Origin: Sphingobium vermicomposti
Lineage (GTDB): Bacteria; Pseudomonadota; Alphaproteobacteria; Sphingomonadales; Sphingomonadaceae
Reading direction: 5' to 3'
NCBI RefSeq assembly: GCF_011762025.1
Contig: NZ_JAASQR010000003.1
Span: 310,001-374,000, forward strand
Length of the DNA: 64,000 nucleotides
The notes below the pieces were generated by a model. It was not told the origin of the DNA, made no database searches, and was given only the letters and a program-made list of their open reading frames with translations. The translations under genes and the position numbers were made by a program. Positions 25,005-33,588 of the stretch are shown one piece after another; the first letter of the stretch is position 1, and the number at the start of each line of letters is the position of its first letter.

Positions 25005-26505
25005 GGGGCATATCCTTGGACAAGGCGTCGCGGGGCGTGAAGCCGCCACCTAGCGCGCGGATGAGAGCGATGTCGAGCGTGAAGGCGCTGGCCTCCAGCT
25101 CCGCCAAAGACTGACGCGTGGCCAGCATCTGGTCTTCGACGTTCAACACGTCGAGAAAGGTGAACAGACCGCCATCATAGCGTTTCCGGGCAATGGCATA
25201 GGCCTCTTCCGACGCGGCAAGCGCCTCGCGCGCTGCGGCCAGGCGGCGCTCCATATTGCGCCGGCCAGTGACCGCGTCGGCAACCTCCTGATAGGCACCC
25301 AGCACGGTCTTGTCATATATGGCGACCGCTTCGTCATAAGCCCCGCGCGCGCCGCGATAGCGCGCCCTGATCGCCCCGCCGTGGAAAATCGGCAGGCTGA
25401 TCGCGGGACCGACGGACCCGAACAGCGAATCCTTGCTGAACAACGTGTCGGTGAAGGGGCGCGGACCAGAAGTGGTGGGAGCGAAGAAGTTCGTATTATA
25501 GCCCAGCGACTGGATGCCGATCAGGGCGCTCAATCGAATGGCGGGATAGAAATCGGCGCGCGCGACCTTGATGCGCTTTGCCGCCGCTTCCGCCCTGGCA
25601 AGCGCGGCGGCAATGTCCGGGCGGCGGGCGACCAGATTGGTGGTGACATCGGCGGGCAGCCCCGGCGCGGCCAGATTTTCCAGGCGCGGTCGCTGGATCG
25701 ACAGGCCACGGTCGGGCCCCGCGCCGATCAACGCCGCAATCTGATGCTGCCGCATCGCAATGGATTGATCGAGTGCCGCCAGTTGCGCGCGCGCGGACGC
25801 GACCGTGGCATCGGCCTGCCGGACATTGCCGCGCGTTTCCAGGCCGTTGCGCTGCCGCTGCGCCACCAGCTTCTGGCTGGCGGAGCGAATGTCCAGCGTC
25901 CGCTGCTGAATGTCATGCTGGTCGTACAGGCGCGCCAGTTCGGCATAGGCATCGGCAATCGCGGTCGTCAGCGCCAGTTGCGCCTGCCGCGCGTCGATCC
26001 GCGCTGCCTCCGCCTCCGACGTCGCAGCGGCCAGGGTCGCGCGATTCTTGCCCCACAGGTCAAGGTCGAACGCCGCATCCAGCGCAATCCGGCCGGTGCC
26101 CAGCCAGCCCTGCGGCACGAAATCCTTGGGCATGCCCATATTATAGCTTTGCCGGGTCGCGGAAGCGCCGGCCTCCAGATCGGCAGATGGCAGCAACGCC
26201 GCGCCAGCTTCCCGCGCAGCGGCGGTCGCCTGGCGGAACCGGGCGGCGGCGGCGGCCATGTCGGGGGAGGCGCGAAGCCCCTCTTCCATCAACTGGTTCA
26301 GCTGCGGGTCGCCATAAGCCGTCCACCAACCTTCGACAGGCCAGGCAGAGGCCGCTTCCCGGCCCAGGCTTTCGCTCGCGGCGATGCTGTCGACCGACCG
26401 CAGCGTCGGCTCGCGGCCAAGGTCCGGCGTGGCGACGCAAGCGGAAAGCAAAAGCGCGGGAACAAGAACCCGACCCGCGCGGACAAGAAGAAAAGGACGA
26501 CTCAC
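24997..26505 (-). CDS. Outer-membrane efflux lipoprotein, NodT/OprM family
   Basis: A TolC-like outer-membrane channel of the NodT group with two OEP repeats and a lipoprotein signal (lipobox LLSAC, then VATPDLG). It carries PVEGWWTAYGDPQLNQLMEEGL and, in the second half, FAPTTSGPRPFTDTLFSKD and YDGGLFTFLDVLNVEDQML. The GTG used here (MSRPFLLVRAG) gives 502 residues and leaves the mirrored operator-like site upstream; a GTG twelve codons earlier would place that operator inside the coding region. It is first in the efflux operon and divergent from tetR. Confidence 0.85.
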   Translation of the reverse strand: MSRPFLLVRAGRVLVPALLLSACVATPDLGREPTLRSVDSIAASESLGREAASAWPVEGWWTAYGDPQLNQLMEEGLRASPDMAAAAARFRQATAAAREAGAALLPSADLEAGASATRQSYNMGMPKDFVPQGWLGTGRIALDAAFDLDLWGKNRATLAAATSEAEAARIDARQAQLALTTAIADAYAELARLYDQHDIQQRTLDIRSASQKLVAQRQRNGLETRGNVRQADATVASARAQLAALDQSIAMRQHQIAALIGAGPDRGLSIQRPRLENLAAPGLPADVTTNLVARRPDIAAALARAEAAAKRIKVARADFYPAIRLSALIGIQSLGYNTNFFAPTTSGPRPFTDTLFSKDSLFGSVGPAISLPIFHGGAIRARYRGARGAYDEAVAIYDKTVLGAYQEVADAVTGRRNMERRLAAAREALAASEEAYAIARKRYDGGLFTFLDVLNVEDQMLATRQSLAELEASAFTLDIALIRALGGGFTPRDALSKDMPHG

Positions 26506-26515
26506 GAATATCAAC

Positions 26516-26531
26516 CGTACCAGACAGTATG
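26516..26531. promoter_or_regulatory. Operator-like site 1 for the divergent TetR regulator
   Basis: CGTACCAGACAGTATG, the inverted copy of the site at 26577-26592 (13 of 16 bases match). It lies just upstream of the efflux operon start. Confidence 0.55.
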
Positions 26532-26576
26532 AAAATCGCACTTGCGCTCGATTCTCAATCTAGTCAACCGAAATAG

Positions 26577-26592
26577 CATACTCTATGGTACG
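26577..26592. promoter_or_regulatory. Operator-like site 2
   Basis: CATACTCTATGGTACG, five bases before the tetR ATG and mirrored by site 1 about 60 bases away. Its position would let one regulator repress both directions. Confidence 0.55.
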
Positions 26593-26596
26593 ATTA

Positions 26597-27247
26597 ATGT
26601 CGGAAGTGATCGCCCCCCCTGCCCTTAGCCGCCGCGATGCCCGCAGGCGCGACCGGCGCGACGCCATATTGGAAGTCGCGCAGCAATATTTCCTGGAACA
26701 TGGCTATGCCGCGACGACCATGTCCGCCATCGCCGCGACCCTCGGCGGGTCCAAGGGGACGCTGTGGAACTACTTCCCAAACAAGGAAGAATTATTCTCC
26801 GCGGTGCTGCGCCGCGCCACGGCGGCCTATCACGCACGGCTGGCCCGGATATTGGACGAACATGGCGAACTGGAACCGACCCTGCGCTGCTTCGCCAGCG
26901 ACCTGCTGCGGCAGGTGACCTTGCCCGAATCGATTGCGCTGGTCCGTCTGGCGATCACCGAAGCGGGCCGTTCGGACATGGGCGCGATCTTCTTTGAAAT
27001 TGCACCTCGGCAAACCCGCGCGCTGCTGGCCAAATTTCTTTTGGGCGCGATGGAGCGGGGGCAATTGCGGCAGGCCGATCCCGAACGGGCGGCGCTCACG
27101 CTGATCACGCTGACGCTGTCGGGATGCCATCAAAAGATATTGTGGGGGCAGATGGACCAGCCGACCGCCGCGCAAATGGAATCCGACGTAGCCTTTGCGG
27201 TCGATTGTTTCCTGCGCGCCTATGCGCCCGAAACAGGCACGCATTAA
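26597..27247 (+). CDS. TetR/AcrR family transcriptional regulator
   Basis: A 216-residue repressor. The N-terminal HTH is typical: RRDAILEVAQQYFLEHGYAATTMSAIAATLGGSKGTLWNYFPNKEELF (about residues 19-66). The C-terminal ligand-binding half resembles AcrR/AefR-type regulators. The ATG at MSEVIAPP is preferred over one four codons earlier, which lies inside the operator-like site. Its divergent position implies control of the EmrAB efflux operon and of itself. Confidence 0.9.
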   Translation: MSEVIAPPALSRRDARRRDRRDAILEVAQQYFLEHGYAATTMSAIAATLGGSKGTLWNYFPNKEELFSAVLRRATAAYHARLARILDEHGELEPTLRCFASDLLRQVTLPESIALVRLAITEAGRSDMGAIFFEIAPRQTRALLAKFLLGAMERGQLRQADPERAALTLITLTLSGCHQKILWGQMDQPTAAQMESDVAFAVDCFLRAYAPETGTH

Positions 27248-27297
27248 CCATTTTTTGGCGACTGCACTTCTATGCGCAAGATGGGGAGATTGAGCGC

Positions 27298-27927
27298 ATG
27301 CAGTTTTTCAGGTCGAGGTCCCGGCTCCGGGATGAACGGGATGAACGAGGCGTCCAGGCCGCCGCAAGGCTACCTCGCCGCCGCAGCCTGCTGCTGGTGG
27401 ACGAAGATGCAACGGCGCGCGCCGTCATCGCCCGGCGGCTGGCACACCTTCATTATGACGTCGTGCTCGCCGAAGATGGCTTCAACGCGCTCAACCGGCT
27501 GGTCGGTCGGACCGTAGACATCGTCCTGATCGACATGGGGCTGAAAAAACTGTCCGCCATCGCCACCATGAAGAAGATCCGGGCCGCTGGCGTCGCGGAC
27601 AATGCCTGTTTCGTGATGATCACCGGAACGCAGGACAGCGCCTCCATTGTCGATGCTCTGAATGCGGGTGCCGACGACCATGTGGCCAAGCCGTTCGACT
27701 TCGACGTGCTGGACGCGCGGCTGCGCCATCTGTGCGAACGCGCCGAAGAACTGGGCGCGTTGGCGCGGCACAATGCGGAACTGGACGCCCGGATCGCCCG
27801 GCGCGCGGTCGAACTGGGGGAGACCCGCGACGCGCTCAAGGAAATGCAGGCCGACCGCGCGCTGCTGGTATCGTCCATCCAGGCGCTGCACGATGAAATC
27901 GCGCGGTTGAACACCACTCGCAACTGA
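27298..27927 (+). CDS. Response regulator with C-terminal coiled coil, no output domain
   Basis: A 209-residue protein with a receiver domain at about residues 28-150: acidic DEDATA pair, phosphorylatable Asp in VLIDMGLKK, Thr in VMITGTQ and Lys in AKPFDFD. It continues into an Arg/Glu/Ala-rich helical tail (ARHNAELDARIARRAVELGETRDAL) that should form a coiled coil. No HTH, GGDEF or other output domain is present, so it may act by protein contact. A GGGGAGA sequence precedes the start. No histidine kinase is nearby. Confidence 0.8.
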   Translation: MQFFRSRSRLRDERDERGVQAAARLPRRRSLLLVDEDATARAVIARRLAHLHYDVVLAEDGFNALNRLVGRTVDIVLIDMGLKKLSAIATMKKIRAAGVADNACFVMITGTQDSASIVDALNAGADDHVAKPFDFDVLDARLRHLCERAEELGALARHNAELDARIARRAVELGETRDALKEMQADRALLVSSIQALHDEIARLNTTRN

Positions 27928-27957
27928 AGCCTTATATGCCCGCCCCGCAGGCTGGCG

Positions 27958-28914
27958 TCAGCGCCGCAACCAGTGGGTGGCGAAAAACCAGCCGCCAATC
28001 GCCACGGCCATGATGGCGCACACAGCCACCACGCCCAAAAACGCCCATGGCTCATGCGCATAGGGAATGCCATCGACATTCATGCCCAGCAGGCCAGTCA
28101 GGAATGTCAGCGGCAGGAATACCAGCGCCACCACCGATATGATCAGCGCCTGCCGGTTCAACCGTTCAGCGCGCAGGTCCGTCAATTCTTCATGCGCGAG
28201 CGCCGACCGTTCGCGCACCGCCTCCAGTTCTTCCGCCATGCGGGCGCAGCGATCCGCCGCTTCCTGCAGGTGAAGCCGGTCATCGGGCTGCAACCAGGTC
28301 GCATCGGCCGCTGACAGCCGTTCCAGCGCCTGACGCTGCGGCGCGATGAAACGGCGATAACTGATCGCCGTCGCCCTTATTTCCGACACCTGGCGGCGGG
28401 CTTCCGCCGCGCTGCTTTCGCCCATGCCGCTTTCAATCTCGTCCAGACTGTCGCCAAGGTCGGCGATTTCGGGGTCCAGCGCTTCGGTGATGTGCCGGGA
28501 CAGCTCGGCGATCAGGTCGCCGGGATCATGGATCGCCCCCGCCAGCATCCGGGCAATCACCGGCTCCATCGCGGCCAGCGGACGGTAGCTCACCGAAATG
28601 ACGCGCGCCTGTTCGGCCCACAGGCGGATCGACACCAGCGCGTCGCCCGTCGGGTCATCCTGCACGCCCAGCCCGCGCAGGTTGATCAGCGCCCCTTCCC
28701 CCATCAGCGTGCAGCGTGGCCGGGTTTCCTGCGCGAGCAGTGCGGACAGCGCGGCCTCCGGCATATGGTCGCACCGCGACGCGACGGCGCGCGCATCCTC
28801 TTGCCAGCCATCGACATGAACCCAGCTGAACGGCGCATCTTCGGTCCGCGCGCAAAATGCGTCGAGCGAGATTTCCCGCGCCTGCGCCCCATCGCTGATG
28901 AAGACGCGGCTCAT
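27958..28914 (-). CDS. zntB: CorA-family zinc transporter ZntB-like
   Basis: A 318-residue CorA-superfamily channel or transporter. It has a large N-terminal cytoplasmic domain ending in long helices (about residues 120-245) and two C-terminal transmembrane helices joined by GMNVDGIPY, where GMN is the selectivity signature. ZntB members carry zinc; CorA members carry magnesium or cobalt. The loop GMNVDGIP resembles ZntB more than CorA. The start overlaps the stop of the siroheme synthase gene by 4 bases (ATGA), so it is the last gene of the argH-lysA operon. Confidence 0.85.
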   Translation of the reverse strand: MSRVFISDGAQAREISLDAFCARTEDAPFSWVHVDGWQEDARAVASRCDHMPEAALSALLAQETRPRCTLMGEGALINLRGLGVQDDPTGDALVSIRLWAEQARVISVSYRPLAAMEPVIARMLAGAIHDPGDLIAELSRHITEALDPEIADLGDSLDEIESGMGESSAAEARRQVSEIRATAISYRRFIAPQRQALERLSAADATWLQPDDRLHLQEAADRCARMAEELEAVRERSALAHEELTDLRAERLNRQALIISVVALVFLPLTFLTGLLGMNVDGIPYAHEPWAFLGVVAVCAIMAVAIGGWFFATHWLRR

Positions 28915-29669
28915 CGCGGCATTTCCAGCCACAGCGACAGACCTTCGCCGGGGTCCGCAGGCGCAGCGGCGGCAGGAATGCGAACCGCATCGGCGCGCGC
29001 GCGGTCAAGGATCGCAGGGGGCACGTCCGGCATATGATAAACCCGGTCAGCCTCCCCCAACAGCCGGGCCACGCGCAGGCTGAGGTCGTCGGGATCACTC
29101 GACAAAAGGCGCACGGGCACAAAGCGGGACGCAGCAACATCGCCCTGCCCGCTCAGCCAGTCCGGCACGGCATCGGCGGCATCGTCAACGAAGGGATCGA
29201 TCATCCCCCCCTGCGAAAGCCCCGCATCGATGGCGCGGCGGCGGGCGGCGGCATCCGGCCAGCGCGCGCGTATCGCCGCCCGCGCATCATGCAGCGCAGT
29301 GGCGAGCGCGCCCAGCTTCTGCGGCAACAGCGCCTCGATCCGCTGGCGCAGCGCCTTGGCCAGCCCAGCCGACGCACCACCCGTGCCGATGGCGATCAGC
29401 ACTGGCGCACGATCCACTATCGCAGGCAGGGTAAAATCGCACAGGTCAGGCCGGTCGGTCGCATTCACCAGCACGCCGCGCGCGCGAAGCCGGGCGACCG
29501 TCGCCTCATCCCCGTCCGCGACGATGGCAATCGCGGCCTGATCCTCTTCACCCACGATCCGCGCGCCCGCGCGTTCCAGCAGGCGGCGCTTGGCTTCTGC
29601 CGCATCGCCCTGCCCGGTCAGGATGACGGGGCGGCCCGTCAACACCAGGAAGACGGGCAGGCTCTGCAT
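28911..29669 (-). CDS. Siroheme synthase (precorrin-2 dehydrogenase/ferrochelatase) with degenerate SUMT remnant
   Basis: A 252-residue protein matching the N-terminal half of CysG: the NAD-binding dehydrogenase/ferrochelatase domain (SLPVFLVLTGRPVILTGQGDAA; VNATDRPDLCDFTLPAIVDR; IGTGGASAGLAKALRQRIEALLP) and the CysG dimerisation helices to about residue 170. The tail (VPVRLLSSDPDDLSLRVARL ... ILDRARADAVRI) aligns with the first 50 residues of a SUMT domain, but GAGPGD has become LSSDPDD. It would turn precorrin-2 from CobA into siroheme. The start shares one base with the lysA stop. Confidence 0.87.
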   Translation of the reverse strand: MQSLPVFLVLTGRPVILTGQGDAAEAKRRLLERAGARIVGEEDQAAIAIVADGDEATVARLRARGVLVNATDRPDLCDFTLPAIVDRAPVLIAIGTGGASAGLAKALRQRIEALLPQKLGALATALHDARAAIRARWPDAAARRRAIDAGLSQGGMIDPFVDDAADAVPDWLSGQGDVAASRFVPVRLLSSDPDDLSLRVARLLGEADRVYHMPDVPPAILDRARADAVRIPAAAAPADPGEGLSLWLEMPR

Positions 29670-30934
29670 CAGCCGCGCACCCAATCGGGGATGCTGTCGC
29701 CTTCGATCAGCGCCTCGATTGGCGGGCGCGCGCGCACCACCGCCCATTTATCGTCCGACACCAGCACTTCGGGCGTAAGCGGGCGGCTATTATAGGTCCC
29801 CGCCATCGTCGCGCCATAAGCGCCGGCAGTCATGAAGGCGACCAGATCGCCCGCCTGCACCACGTCCATGTCGCGATGCATCGCAAATGTATCGCCCGTT
29901 TCGCATACCGGCCCCACCACATTGGCGGTTGCGCGTTGGCCCACCGGATGGATCGCGCGAATATCGTGCCAGGCGTCGTAGAGGCTCGGACGCATCAGGT
30001 CGTTCATTGCCGCGTCCACGATCACGAACGGGGCCTGCGCGCCCTGCTTCACCCGCACCACGCGGGACAGCAGCGCACCCGCATTGCCGACAATGACGCG
30101 GCCCGGTTCAAACATCAGCCGGACGTTCCAGCCATCGGTCACGCGCGTCACCATTTCGCCATATGCGGCGGGAAGCGGCGGGATGGGTAGCGACGGATCA
30201 TAGGGAACGCCCAGGCCACCACCCAGGTCAGCGGTGCGGATATCATGCCCGTCACCCCGCAACTGTTCGATCAGCGCCCCGACCTTGACGAAGGCCGCCT
30301 CCAGCGGGGTAAGGTCGGTCAGCTGGCTACCGATGTGGACGGCAACGCCCTGCACGTCCAGCCCCGGCAGGTCGCGCGCGGCGGCATAGCTGACCAGAGC
30401 GCGGTCATAGGGGATGCCAAACTTGTTCTCCGACTTACCGGTCGAAATCTTGGCATGGGTTCCCGCATCCACATCGGGATTGATGCGGTAGGCGACCGGA
30501 GCCTTCCGGCCCATGGACAGCGCGACATCGGACAGCATTTCCGCTTCCGGCTCGCTTTCCAGATTGAACTGGAAAATGCCATGCTCCAGCGCCAGCCGCA
30601 TTTCTTCCGCCGTCTTGCCGACGCCTGAAAAAACGATGCGGTTTGCCGGAATGCCTGCGGCGATGGCGCGCATCAACTCGCCGCCCGACACCACGTCCGC
30701 GCCCAGCCCCAGCTTCGCCAGCGTCGCCAGCACCGCGCCATTGGGGTTCGCCTTCACCGCGAAAGCGATCAGCGGGTCGGCCAGCCGCGACAGCGCATCG
30801 CGGAACACGCCGACATGGCGGGTCAGCGTGGCGGTGGAATAGATATAGACGGGCGTGCCAACGGCGTCGGCAATGGCGGCCATCGGCACCTGCTCCACAT
30901 GCATGGCGCCGTTTACATAGTCGAAATGGTCCAA
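29669..30934 (-). CDS. lysA: Diaminopimelate decarboxylase
   Basis: A 421-residue PLP enzyme making L-lysine from meso-diaminopimelate. It has the PLP-lysine motif FAVKANPNGAVLATLAKLG (about residues 56-75), GGGLGVPYD, the phosphate-binding EPGRVIVGNAG, and late CETGDTF and AYGATMAGTYNSRP motifs. The start is a TTG with AGGA about 9 bases upstream; the resulting N-terminus MDHFDYVNGAMH aligns with the family. It sits in an argH-lptM-lysA-siroheme synthase-zntB operon. Confidence 0.95.
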   Translation of the reverse strand: MDHFDYVNGAMHVEQVPMAAIADAVGTPVYIYSTATLTRHVGVFRDALSRLADPLIAFAVKANPNGAVLATLAKLGLGADVVSGGELMRAIAAGIPANRIVFSGVGKTAEEMRLALEHGIFQFNLESEPEAEMLSDVALSMGRKAPVAYRINPDVDAGTHAKISTGKSENKFGIPYDRALVSYAAARDLPGLDVQGVAVHIGSQLTDLTPLEAAFVKVGALIEQLRGDGHDIRTADLGGGLGVPYDPSLPIPPLPAAYGEMVTRVTDGWNVRLMFEPGRVIVGNAGALLSRVVRVKQGAQAPFVIVDAAMNDLMRPSLYDAWHDIRAIHPVGQRATANVVGPVCETGDTFAMHRDMDVVQAGDLVAFMTAGAYGATMAGTYNSRPLTPEVLVSDDKWAVVRARPPIEALIEGDSIPDWVRG

Positions 30935-30959
30935 GGCTCTTTTGTCCTAGCGGGTCTGG

Positions 30960-31220
30960 TCAGGGCTGGCTTTCGGGCGGCAGGTCAAATTCATCATCCT
31001 CCCGAACGCGCGAACTGGTCAGCAGGTCGACGCTCCGTTCCGGGCGCGCCTGAATGGATGGCGTCATCAACTGCTGCGCGGTCGGCGCGGCAGTGGCACC
31101 CACCGGAACGGCGGGCATATTCTGCCCTTCAATGGGTTTGAGCGGCTGGCGACCGCCACATGCCGCAAGGGCCAGCGTCAGCATGGCGAAGGCGGCTTTG
31201 CGACTGATGTCGATCCTCAT
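30960..31220 (-). CDS. Small lipoprotein, LptM (YifL)-like
   Basis: An 86-residue lipoprotein: signal [21 protein letters not shown] with the lipidated Cys at residue 21, followed by [11 protein letters not shown] and a disordered, proline-rich, acidic tail. The C-G-x-x-x-P-L opening and the place directly upstream of lysA match LptM/YifL, which in enterobacteria helps oxidative maturation of the LptD translocon. Only the N-terminal motif is conserved, so the functional transfer is tentative. The ATG overlaps the argH stop by 4 bases. Confidence 0.7.
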   Translation of the reverse strand: MRIDISRKAAFAMLTLALAACGGRQPLKPIEGQNMPAVPVGATAAPTAQQLMTPSIQARPERSVDLLTSSRVREDDEFDLPPESQP

Positions 31221-32584
31221 GCCTTCTCCTTCCGCGCCTGCGCAATCCGCGCGCGCACCTGATCGGGCGCGGTGCCGCCATGGCTTTTGCGGCTGGCAAC
31301 CGACGCATCGACCGTCAACACCGCATAGATGCGATCATCGATGCGCGCGTCAATGGCCTTCAACGTCTCGATCGGCAGGTCGGCGAGCGGCGTGCCCGCG
31401 CTTTCCGCCGCCGCCACCGCACGCCCGGTGATGTGATGCGCTTCACGGAAAGGCACATTGGCTTCGCGCACCAGCCAGTCGGCAAGGTCGGTCGCGGTGG
31501 CAAAGCCACTCTCCGCCAGCGCGCGCATGCGGTCAGTGCGGAACGTCACCGTCTCGATCATCCCCGTCATCGCCGCGATGGACAGGCCCAATAGGTCATG
31601 CGCCTCGAACACCGGCGGCTTGTCGTCCTGCATATCCTTCGAATAAGCGAGCGGCAGGCCCTTCATCGTGACGCACAGCGCGTTCATGCACCCCATGATC
31701 CGCCCCGCATGACCACGCACCAGCTCGGCCGCGTCAGGATTGCGCTTCTGCGGCATGATCGAGCTACCGGTGGAATAAGCGTCAGGCAGCTTGATGAAGC
31801 CGAAGGGCTGGCTCGCCCAGATGATGAATTCTTCGGCCAGCCGTGACAAATGCAGCGACAGCTGCGTCGCCGCCATCAGATAATCCAGCGCGAAGTCGCG
31901 GTCCGACACGCTGTCCAGGCTATTGTCGGTCGGCTTGGCAAAGCCCAGCGCCGCCGCCGTCGCATGGCGATCGATCGGAAAGCCCGTCCCGGCCAGCGCC
32001 GCCGCGCCCAGCGGGCATTCGTTCAATCGCTCGCGCGCATCGGCAAAACGGCTGCGGTCGCGCCGGACCATCGCATGATAGGCCATCAGGTGATGGCCCA
32101 GCGTCACCGGCTGCGCGGACTGGAGATGGGTGAAACCGGGCATGACCGCGTCGGCATGCTCTTCCGCCCGCGCCAGCAGCGCCTGCTGCAGCGCGTCCAG
32201 CCCTGCCTCCACTTCGTCAATGGCGTCACGCACCCACAGGCGGAAATCGGTCGCCACCTGATCGTTGCGCGACCGCGCCGTGTGCAGCCGCCCCGCCACT
32301 GGCCCGATCAATTCGGCAAGCCGCGATTCCGTGACCATGTGAATGTCTTCCAGGTCCAGATTCACCGGCACGCCGTTCGCTTCATATTCAGCGGCGACCG
32401 TGTCGAGACCCTGGCTGATCGCCTGCGCGTCTTCGGCGGAAACAATGCCCTGTTTCGCCAGCATCGCGACATGCGCCTTCGACCCGGCGATATCCTGTTT
32501 CCACAATCGCTTGTCGAAGGGGATAGAGGCATTTATCTCGCGCATGACCGAAGCCGGGCCCGCTGCGAAGCGTCCGCCCCACAT
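31217..32584 (-). CDS. argH: Argininosuccinate lyase
   Basis: A 455-residue fumarase/aspartase-superfamily lyase, the last step of arginine synthesis. It starts at the conserved WGGRFAAGP and has [17 protein letters not shown], the [16 protein letters not shown] segment and the superfamily signature [12 protein letters not shown]. The start is unusually close to the first conserved motif (only Met before WGGRF); no better upstream start is visible. It leads a five-gene operon. Confidence 0.93.
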   Translation of the reverse strand: MWGGRFAAGPASVMREINASIPFDKRLWKQDIAGSKAHVAMLAKQGIVSAEDAQAISQGLDTVAAEYEANGVPVNLDLEDIHMVTESRLAELIGPVAGRLHTARSRNDQVATDFRLWVRDAIDEVEAGLDALQQALLARAEEHADAVMPGFTHLQSAQPVTLGHHLMAYHAMVRRDRSRFADARERLNECPLGAAALAGTGFPIDRHATAAALGFAKPTDNSLDSVSDRDFALDYLMAATQLSLHLSRLAEEFIIWASQPFGFIKLPDAYSTGSSIMPQKRNPDAAELVRGHAGRIMGCMNALCVTMKGLPLAYSKDMQDDKPPVFEAHDLLGLSIAAMTGMIETVTFRTDRMRALAESGFATATDLADWLVREANVPFREAHHITGRAVAAAESAGTPLADLPIETLKAIDARIDDRIYAVLTVDASVASRKSHGGTAPDQVRARIAQARKEKA

Positions 32585-32603
32585 GCTGTTGGAGCTGTCC
32601 CCC

Positions 32604-33239
32604 GTGCGAACTTCCCCGTCCCGATCGACTTTGCCCTGCGTAATGACACTGCTCCTGCTGGCTGGCCTCGGCGCGTGCGATAGGCAATCACCGCCGTCGG
32701 GGCAAGATCAAGCCAATAGCAGCGCACAGGTCCCGCCGACAAGCGGAGAGGCCACCGGCGCTTCGCAGAGCACGGATGGCGCGTTCAGCTATACGCTCGA
32801 CCGTTCAAAGGCCGGAAGCGCCGCCCCGGACTTTCCCTTCACCGGCTCCGACGGCAAGGACATGACCCTGCAGGATTTCGCTGGCAAGCCCGTCCTGGTG
32901 AACCTGTGGGCGACATGGTGCGCGCCCTGCGTCGCGGAAATGCCGACGCTGGACGCAGTCGCCAAGGCGCATGGGAAACAAGGGCTGGCGGTCCTGACCA
33001 TATCGCAGGACAGCCAGGGCGAAACCGTGGTCAAACCCTTTTTCGCCAAGCATAAATTGCCCCATCTCAAGGGCTGGATCGACCCGGAAAACCAGTTCGG
33101 CTTCCACTACGCCACCGGCATGTTGCCCACCAGCGTGCTTTACGACCGGCAAGGCAAGGAAATGGTGCGCGTCGTCGGCGCGCTGGATTGGAACAGCCAG
33201 CAAGGGCGCGACCTCATTCGGGCAGCGCTGGAATCCTGA
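32604..33239 (+). CDS. TlpA-family thioredoxin-like lipoprotein
   Basis: A periplasm-facing thioredoxin-fold protein with redox motif [13 protein letters not shown], preceded by [15 protein letters not shown] and followed by a cis-Pro region ([10 protein letters not shown]). The N-terminus carries a hydrophobic segment with lipobox LGAC, then a low-complexity Ser/Gln/Pro linker of about 45 residues. A GTG 13 codons before MTLLLLAG is used as start because it adds a basic n-region and has GGAG 9 bases upstream; the ATG at 32643 is the alternative. TlpA proteins reduce periplasmic disulfides, often for cytochrome or oxidase maturation. Confidence 0.82.
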   Translation: MRTSPSRSTLPCVMTLLLLAGLGACDRQSPPSGQDQANSSAQVPPTSGEATGASQSTDGAFSYTLDRSKAGSAAPDFPFTGSDGKDMTLQDFAGKPVLVNLWATWCAPCVAEMPTLDAVAKAHGKQGLAVLTISQDSQGETVVKPFFAKHKLPHLKGWIDPENQFGFHYATGMLPTSVLYDRQGKEMVRVVGALDWNSQQGRDLIRAALES

Positions 33240-33309
33240 CAGCATCGGCGTTTTGGTTCAGCATTAAAACACACTGACCAACAAGCGTTAAATCGCGATC
33301 CCCTCCCCC

Positions 33310-33381
33310 CGTTCGCCCTGAGCCTGTCGAAGGGCTCCACTTCTTCACGACGAGGCAGGCCCATTGAAGCAGCCCAAACGG
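33310..33381. repeat. Family A repeat copy 6, degenerate
   Basis: Left arm CGTTCGCCCTGAGCCTGTCG intact, right arm reduced to GAAGCAGCCCAAACGG. It lies between the convergent tlpA-like and Trm112-like genes; a few T-rich bases follow and no other feature is seen in the gap. Confidence 0.7.
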
Positions 33382-33414
33382 AGGAAAGGTGATTTCGAGT
33401 TAACACTCACCCCA

Positions 33415-33588
33415 CTATACCGCCCGCGCCTCCCGCAGCACCAGCACAGGCACGCCATCCCGCACCGGAAAGGCAAGGCCCGCCGCATCCGAAACCAGCT
33501 CCGACCGCCCCGCATCCCACCGCAGCGGCGTCCGCGTGACGGGGCAGACCAGCTTCGCCAGCAGCGTGGGATCGATGCCGCCGGTCAT
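33415..33588 (-). CDS. Trm112/YcaR family small protein
   Basis: A 57-residue protein of the Trm112 (UPF0434) family: IDPTLLAKLVCPVTRTPL, then LAFPVRDGVPVLVL. The family includes zinc-binding activators of methyltransferases. This copy keeps only the first Cys of the usual pairs, as many bacterial YcaR-type members do, so zinc binding is doubtful. The ATG overlaps the stop of the Lon-domain gene by 4 bases. Confidence 0.82.
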   Translation of the reverse strand: MTGGIDPTLLAKLVCPVTRTPLRWDAGRSELVSDAAGLAFPVRDGVPVLVLREARAV

